Shown here in pieces: positions 34,225 to 37,362 of a stretch of 37,362 nucleotides of DNA. The notes beneath the pieces were generated by a model. The model searched no databases, was not told the origin of the DNA, and worked only from the letters and a program-made list of their open reading frames with translations. Numbering within the stretch: the first letter of the stretch is position 1; every line of letters begins with the position of its first letter. Origin of the DNA: an uncultured Magnetospirillum sp. (GTDB taxonomy: Bacteria > Pseudomonadota > Alphaproteobacteria > Rhodospirillales > Magnetospirillaceae); NCBI RefSeq assembly GCF_903853455.1, contig NZ_CAINTR010000122.1, forward strand, positions 1-37,362, written 5' to 3'. The position numbers were made by a program, and so were the translations under genes.

Positions 34225-35336
34225 TGGCCATTCCCGATCTCGCCATCGTCGTTCCCACCCTCAACGAGCGGGGCAACGTCGCCGAGCTGGTCCGGCGTCT
34301 GGTGGCCTGCCTGGACGGCATTCGCTGGGAGATTCTGTTCGTCGACGACGATTCCTCCGACGGCACCCGCGCCGCCATCGCCGAACTGGCCGCCGCCGAC
34401 AGCCGAGTGCGCCTGCTGCACCGGGTCGGCCGCCGCGGTCTGGCCTCGGCCTGCGTCGAGGGCATGCTGGCCAGCCTGGCGCCGGTGCTGGCGGTGATGG
34501 ACGCCGACATGCAGCATGACGAGACGCTGCTGCCGCGCATGTTCGACCTCATGCGCCGGGACGAAGCCGACATGGTGGTCGGCAGCCGCTACGTGGACGG
34601 CGGTTCGGTGGGGGGCTGGGCCTCGGATCGCCGCCGCATCAGCAGCTTCGCCACCCTGCTGGGGCAAAAGTTGCTGAAGGTTGCGGTCGCGGACCCCATG
34701 AGTGGCTTCTTCATGCTGCGGCGTGAGGTGCTGGAGCGGGCGTTGCCACGTCTGTCGGGCAAGGGCTTCAAGATCCTGTTGGACATCCTGGCCTCGGCGG
34801 AGGGGGCGGTGCGGGTTCGCGAGTTGCCCTTCGTGTTCCGCACTCGCATGGCCGGCGAAAGCAAGCTCGACAGCATGGTGATCTACGAATACGGGCTGCT
34901 GCTGTACGAGAAGCTGTTCGGCCATATCGTGCCGGTCCGCTTCCTGATGTTCGTCAGTGTCGGGGGGGTCGGCGCCCTGCTTCACCTCGCCGTGCTGGGG
35001 GCGGCCATGGCCGTGGCCGGACTGAGCTTCGCCACCGGTCAAAGCCTGGCCGCCCTGGCGGCGATGGTGCTGAATTTCAGCCTCAACAACCTGTTCACCC
35101 ATCGCGACCTGCGGCTCAGGGGCCACCATCTGGCCGGCGGTCTGATCCGCTTCATGGCGGTGTGTTCGGCCGGCGCGGTGGGCAGCGTCGCCATCGGTTC
35201 GTTCCTGAACGGTCACGGTATCCCGTGGTGGATGGCCGGGCTGATGGGAGCGACGGTGGGAGCGGTGTGGAATTACGCCGTCACCACCATCCTGGTGTGG
35301 AAGCGCCGGACCGGCGTGCCGCCGAGGGTGTCGTGA
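34221..35336 (+). CDS. polyprenyl-phosphate glycosyltransferase (GT2) fused to GtrA domain
   Basis: A 371-aa fusion. Residues 1-~240 are a dolichol-phosphate-mannose-synthase-like GT2: 'LAIVVPTLNERGNVAELVRR', 'ILFVDDDSSDGTRAAI', DxD at 94-96 in 'VMDADMQHDE', 'GSRYVDGGSVGGWASDRR' and 'FRTRMAGESKLDSM'. Residues ~248-365 are a GtrA-type domain with four hydrophobic segments ('FLMFVSVGGVGALLHLAVLG', 'MVLNFSLNNLFTHRDLRL', 'AVWNYAVTTILVWKRR'). This pair makes a polyprenyl-phosphate sugar and probably helps move it across the membrane. ATG at 34221 overlaps the methyltransferase stop; a second ATG at 34224 is equally placed. It should feed the GT-C-like enzyme at 32061. Confidence 0.93.
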   Translation: MMAIPDLAIVVPTLNERGNVAELVRRLVACLDGIRWEILFVDDDSSDGTRAAIAELAAADSRVRLLHRVGRRGLASACVEGMLASLAPVLAVMDADMQHDETLLPRMFDLMRRDEADMVVGSRYVDGGSVGGWASDRRRISSFATLLGQKLLKVAVADPMSGFFMLRREVLERALPRLSGKGFKILLDILASAEGAVRVRELPFVFRTRMAGESKLDSMVIYEYGLLLYEKLFGHIVPVRFLMFVSVGGVGALLHLAVLGAAMAVAGLSFATGQSLAALAAMVLNFSLNNLFTHRDLRLRGHHLAGGLIRFMAVCSAGAVGSVAIGSFLNGHGIPWWMAGLMGATVGAVWNYAVTTILVWKRRTGVPPRVS

Positions 35337-36430
35337 GGGGCGCACTGATCCGGTTGGCCGCCCTGGCGGTGGCGGTGCTGGTGCCGTTGACGCTGGTCGA
35401 AGCGGCGCTACGGCTGCTGCCGGTGAGCACCGGCCTGCAGGCCCAGCCGGTGAATCGGCAATCGCCGGTCTTTCACTTCGCTCCCAATCGGGACTTCCGC
35501 TATTCCGCCGACTGGAACTTCAGCCGGGTCAATGGCGGCCGGACCAACAATGCCGGCTTCGTCAACGACCGCGACTACGCCGTCGAGGGGCCGCATCCGC
35601 TGCTTGCCGTGGTCGGCGATTCCTATGTGGAGGCGGCCATGGTGCCGTTCGCCGAGACCATCGCCGGCCGGCTGGCGGCACGCGTGGGCGAGGGCGGCCG
35701 GGTGTACAGCTTCGCCGCCTCGGGCGCGCCGCTCAGCCAGTACATGATCTGGGCCCGTCACGCGGTGAAGGACTGGGGCGCCGATGCGGTGGCGGTGGTG
35801 GTGGTGGGCAACGACTTCGACGAATCGCTGGCCGCCTACAAGGTCGGGCCGGGCTTCCACCATTATGTGGAGGACAAGGGCGAACTGGTCCTGCGCCGCT
35901 TCGACTATCGCCCGAGCCCCTGGCGCTTGATGCTGCGGCACTCGGCCTTGGTGCGCTACCTGGTGTTCAACCTCCATCTGGAGGCGACGGTCGAGCGGCT
36001 GCGCGATCTGGTGTCGGTGCCCGAGGCCCAGGCCGCCCCGGCGCAGTTCGTCGGCAACGTCCTCGCCTCCGCCGACGCCAAGCGTCTGGACGATTCCCGG
36101 CGGGTCGTCGAGGCTGTCTTGCGGGATTTTCCCACCGTGGCGGGGCTGCCGCCGGACAAGATCGCGTTCTTCGTCGATGGGCTGCGCTATCCGGGGGGGG
36201 GCGACGACAGCTATTTCAGCCAGATGCGGCGCTTTTTCATCGCTGCGGCGCGGATGCGGGGATTCGAGGTGGTCGATCTCGACGACCTGTTCGTTCCCTA
36301 TGCCGAGACGCATCCCGAGGTCCGCTTCGAATGGCCCACCGACGGACACTGGAACGGCCTTGGCCACCAGCTCGCCGCCGAGGCGGTCGCCGGCTCGCGG
36401 CTGTACCGGACGCGGTTCCCGTCGCCGTGA
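35333..36430 (+). CDS. SGNH/GDSL-like hydrolase or acyltransferase with N-terminal anchor
   Basis: A 365-aa protein with an N-terminal hydrophobic segment (residues ~5-24), so probably periplasmic or membrane-anchored. The SGNH motifs are GDS at 95-97 in 'AVVGDSYVEAAM', a block III-like 'VVVVGNDFDES', and Asp337-x-His339 with His345 in 'DGHWNGLGHQL'. This resembles AlgJ/AlgX-type and O-acetyl esterase/transferase proteins, which add or remove acetyl groups on exported polysaccharide. GTG at 35333 overlaps the previous stop (GTGA). It closes the operon before a 135-bp gap with two hairpins. Confidence 0.82.
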   Translation: MRGALIRLAALAVAVLVPLTLVEAALRLLPVSTGLQAQPVNRQSPVFHFAPNRDFRYSADWNFSRVNGGRTNNAGFVNDRDYAVEGPHPLLAVVGDSYVEAAMVPFAETIAGRLAARVGEGGRVYSFAASGAPLSQYMIWARHAVKDWGADAVAVVVVGNDFDESLAAYKVGPGFHHYVEDKGELVLRRFDYRPSPWRLMLRHSALVRYLVFNLHLEATVERLRDLVSVPEAQAAPAQFVGNVLASADAKRLDDSRRVVEAVLRDFPTVAGLPPDKIAFFVDGLRYPGGGDDSYFSQMRRFFIAAARMRGFEVVDLDDLFVPYAETHPEVRFEWPTDGHWNGLGHQLAAEAVAGSRLYRTRFPSP

Positions 36431-36464
36431 TGCGGTATTCACGGAGCGGGGAAACGTGGTAAAG

Positions 36465-36538
36465 CTTGCCGCCTTCGGCAAGGGCGACGCCCGCCGTGCC
36501 GTGTGGCGCGAAAGCCAAGCGCAAGCGCCCGGCGCTTG
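36465..36538 (+). terminator. pair of perfect hairpins, possible terminator or processing site
   Basis: Two 7-bp perfect stems lie in the 135-bp gap after the SGNH-like gene: CTTGCCG/CGGCAAG (36465-36471, 36476-36482; four-base loop) and CAAGCGC/GCGCTTG (36522-36528, 36532-36538; three-base loop). Neither is followed by a T tract, so a simple rho-independent terminator is doubtful. Confidence 0.35.
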
Positions 36539-36565
36539 AGGGACAACAGACGAGTGTGGTTTCCG

Positions 36566-37362
36566 ATGGTGAAGCGGTGGTTGCCGTGGGTGCTCAAGGG
36601 AGTGCTTTCGGTCGGATTGATCTGGTTCGTCCTCGGCAAGGTCGACCTCGCCTCGGCATGGAGCCAGGCCAAGACGCTTGACCCCGCCATGCTGGCCCTG
36701 GCCCTGGGTCTGGGGGTCGGGCAGGTGCTGCTGGGGGCAGTGCGCTGGTGGTTCGTGCTGAAGGCGCTGAAGGCGGTGTTCTCGCCGCTCCAGGCCATCG
36801 TCGTCTACTATATCGGCGTCTGCTTCTCCATCATCCTGCCGGTGGCCGGCGACGCGCTGCGCATGTGGAAGGCCCATCGCTCCGGCCTGACCCTGGGGGC
36901 CAGCGTCAATTCGGTGATGCTGGAGCGGGTCATCACCATCCTCGCCCTGGTCCTGCTGGTGGCGGCGACCCAGCCGCTGCTGCTGGCCCGCGCGCCCAAC
37001 ATTCCCGGCTCGTGGGTGTTTCCCGCCCTGTCAGTGCTGGGGGTGGCCGGCATCGTCGTGCTGTCGCTGCTCGACCGCCTGCCCCACGCCCTGCATCGCT
37101 GGCGGATCGTGCGGGGGCTGGCCCATCTGGCCGGCGACACCCGCCGGCTGTTCGCCCAGCCGCGCTGGAGCGTTCCCACCCTGGTCATCGCCATCATCGG
37201 CCATGTCAACCTGTCGCTGGAGGCCTATGCCCTGGCCCGCGGCCTCGGCCTCCATGTGGACATGATCGACTGCATGGTGCTGGTGCCGCCGGTGATCCTG
37301 ATCATGACCCTGCCCATCTCCATCGCCGGCCTCGGCCTGCGGGAAACCGCCATGGTGGTGGC
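36566..37362 (+). CDS. AglD/LPG-synthase transmembrane-family protein, 5' part (cut by window end)
   Basis: An open frame of 265 codons runs off the window without a stop. It is strongly hydrophobic, with at least six membrane segments, and fits the lysylphosphatidylglycerol-synthase transmembrane/AglD family (UPF0104): 'GAVRWWFVLKALK', 'YYIGVCFSIILPVAGDALRM', 'SVNSVMLERVITILALVLL', and 'LPISIAGLGLRETAMVV' at the edge, which is the family's conserved Gly-x-Gly-x-Arg-Glu region. Members are often found in glycan loci and may act as flippase-like or lipid-modifying proteins. ATG at 36566 is used; GTG at 36554 with GAGGGA ten bases before it is an alternative. Confidence 0.85.
   Translation, partial: MVKRWLPWVLKGVLSVGLIWFVLGKVDLASAWSQAKTLDPAMLALALGLGVGQVLLGAVRWWFVLKALKAVFSPLQAIVVYYIGVCFSIILPVAGDALRMWKAHRSGLTLGASVNSVMLERVITILALVLLVAATQPLLLARAPNIPGSWVFPALSVLGVAGIVVLSLLDRLPHALHRWRIVRGLAHLAGDTRRLFAQPRWSVPTLVIAIIGHVNLSLEAYALARGLGLHVDMIDCMVLVPPVILIMTLPISIAGLGLRETAMVV

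Overview
The window is a 37-kb surface-polysaccharide (O-antigen or exopolysaccharide type) biosynthesis locus. The DNA is very GC-rich, GTG and TTG starts are frequent, and stop/start overlaps (ATGA, GTGA, TGATG) are everywhere. Together with the mix of genes this suggests an alphaproteobacterium, most likely Magnetospirillum or a relative in the Rhodospirillaceae; that assignment is inference from style. No rRNA, tRNA, CRISPR array or intact insertion sequence was seen.

Layout, in blocks of alternating strand: (1) 1-1377 (+): the 3' part of rmlD and complete rmlA, for dTDP-L-rhamnose. (2) 4298-1374 (-): methyltransferase, B12-binding radical SAM enzyme, DUF218/YdcF-like membrane protein. 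(3) 4432-8134 (+): a 667-aa fusion of a class II glutaminase domain to a WbpG/WbuX-type N-acetyl-sugar amidotransferase, then a second B12-binding radical SAM enzyme. (4) 11411-8351 (-): GT2 glycosyltransferase, methyltransferase, acyltransferase-3. This block is bracketed by two decayed fragments of a second amidotransferase gene in opposite orientations. (5) 11765-14178 (+): two GT4 glycosyltransferases. (6) 14621-14160 (-): a lone Nudix hydrolase. (7) 14753-21327 (+): SIS sugar-phosphate isomerase, hexapeptide acetyltransferase, AAC(3)-like acetyltransferase, SPASM radical SAM enzyme, a protein of unknown function, and a tandem GT4-GT4 fusion. (8) 26860-21309 (-): NAD-dependent epimerase-like protein, methyltransferase, NDP-sugar 4,6-dehydratase-like protein, split transketolase (two subunits), DegT-type aminotransferase. 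(9) 27029-37362 (+): TviB-type UDP-sugar 6-dehydrogenase, GT9, DUF4743/Nudix protein, AsnB-like amidotransferase, GT-C-like membrane protein, methyltransferase, GT2-GtrA fusion, SGNH-like protein, and the start of an AglD/LPG-synthase-type membrane protein.

The genes would supply dTDP-rhamnose, an acetamidino sugar, a uronic acid that may be amidated, and at least one unusual amino or branched sugar from the dehydratase/transketolase/aminotransferase operon. At least six glycosyltransferase domains and several methyl- and acyltransferases would assemble and decorate the glycan.

The most notable observations are the self-contained glutaminase-WbuX fusion, the remnants of a second copy that point to an inversion of the 8.3-11.6 kb block, and the split-transketolase sugar operon, whose product I cannot assign to a described pathway.
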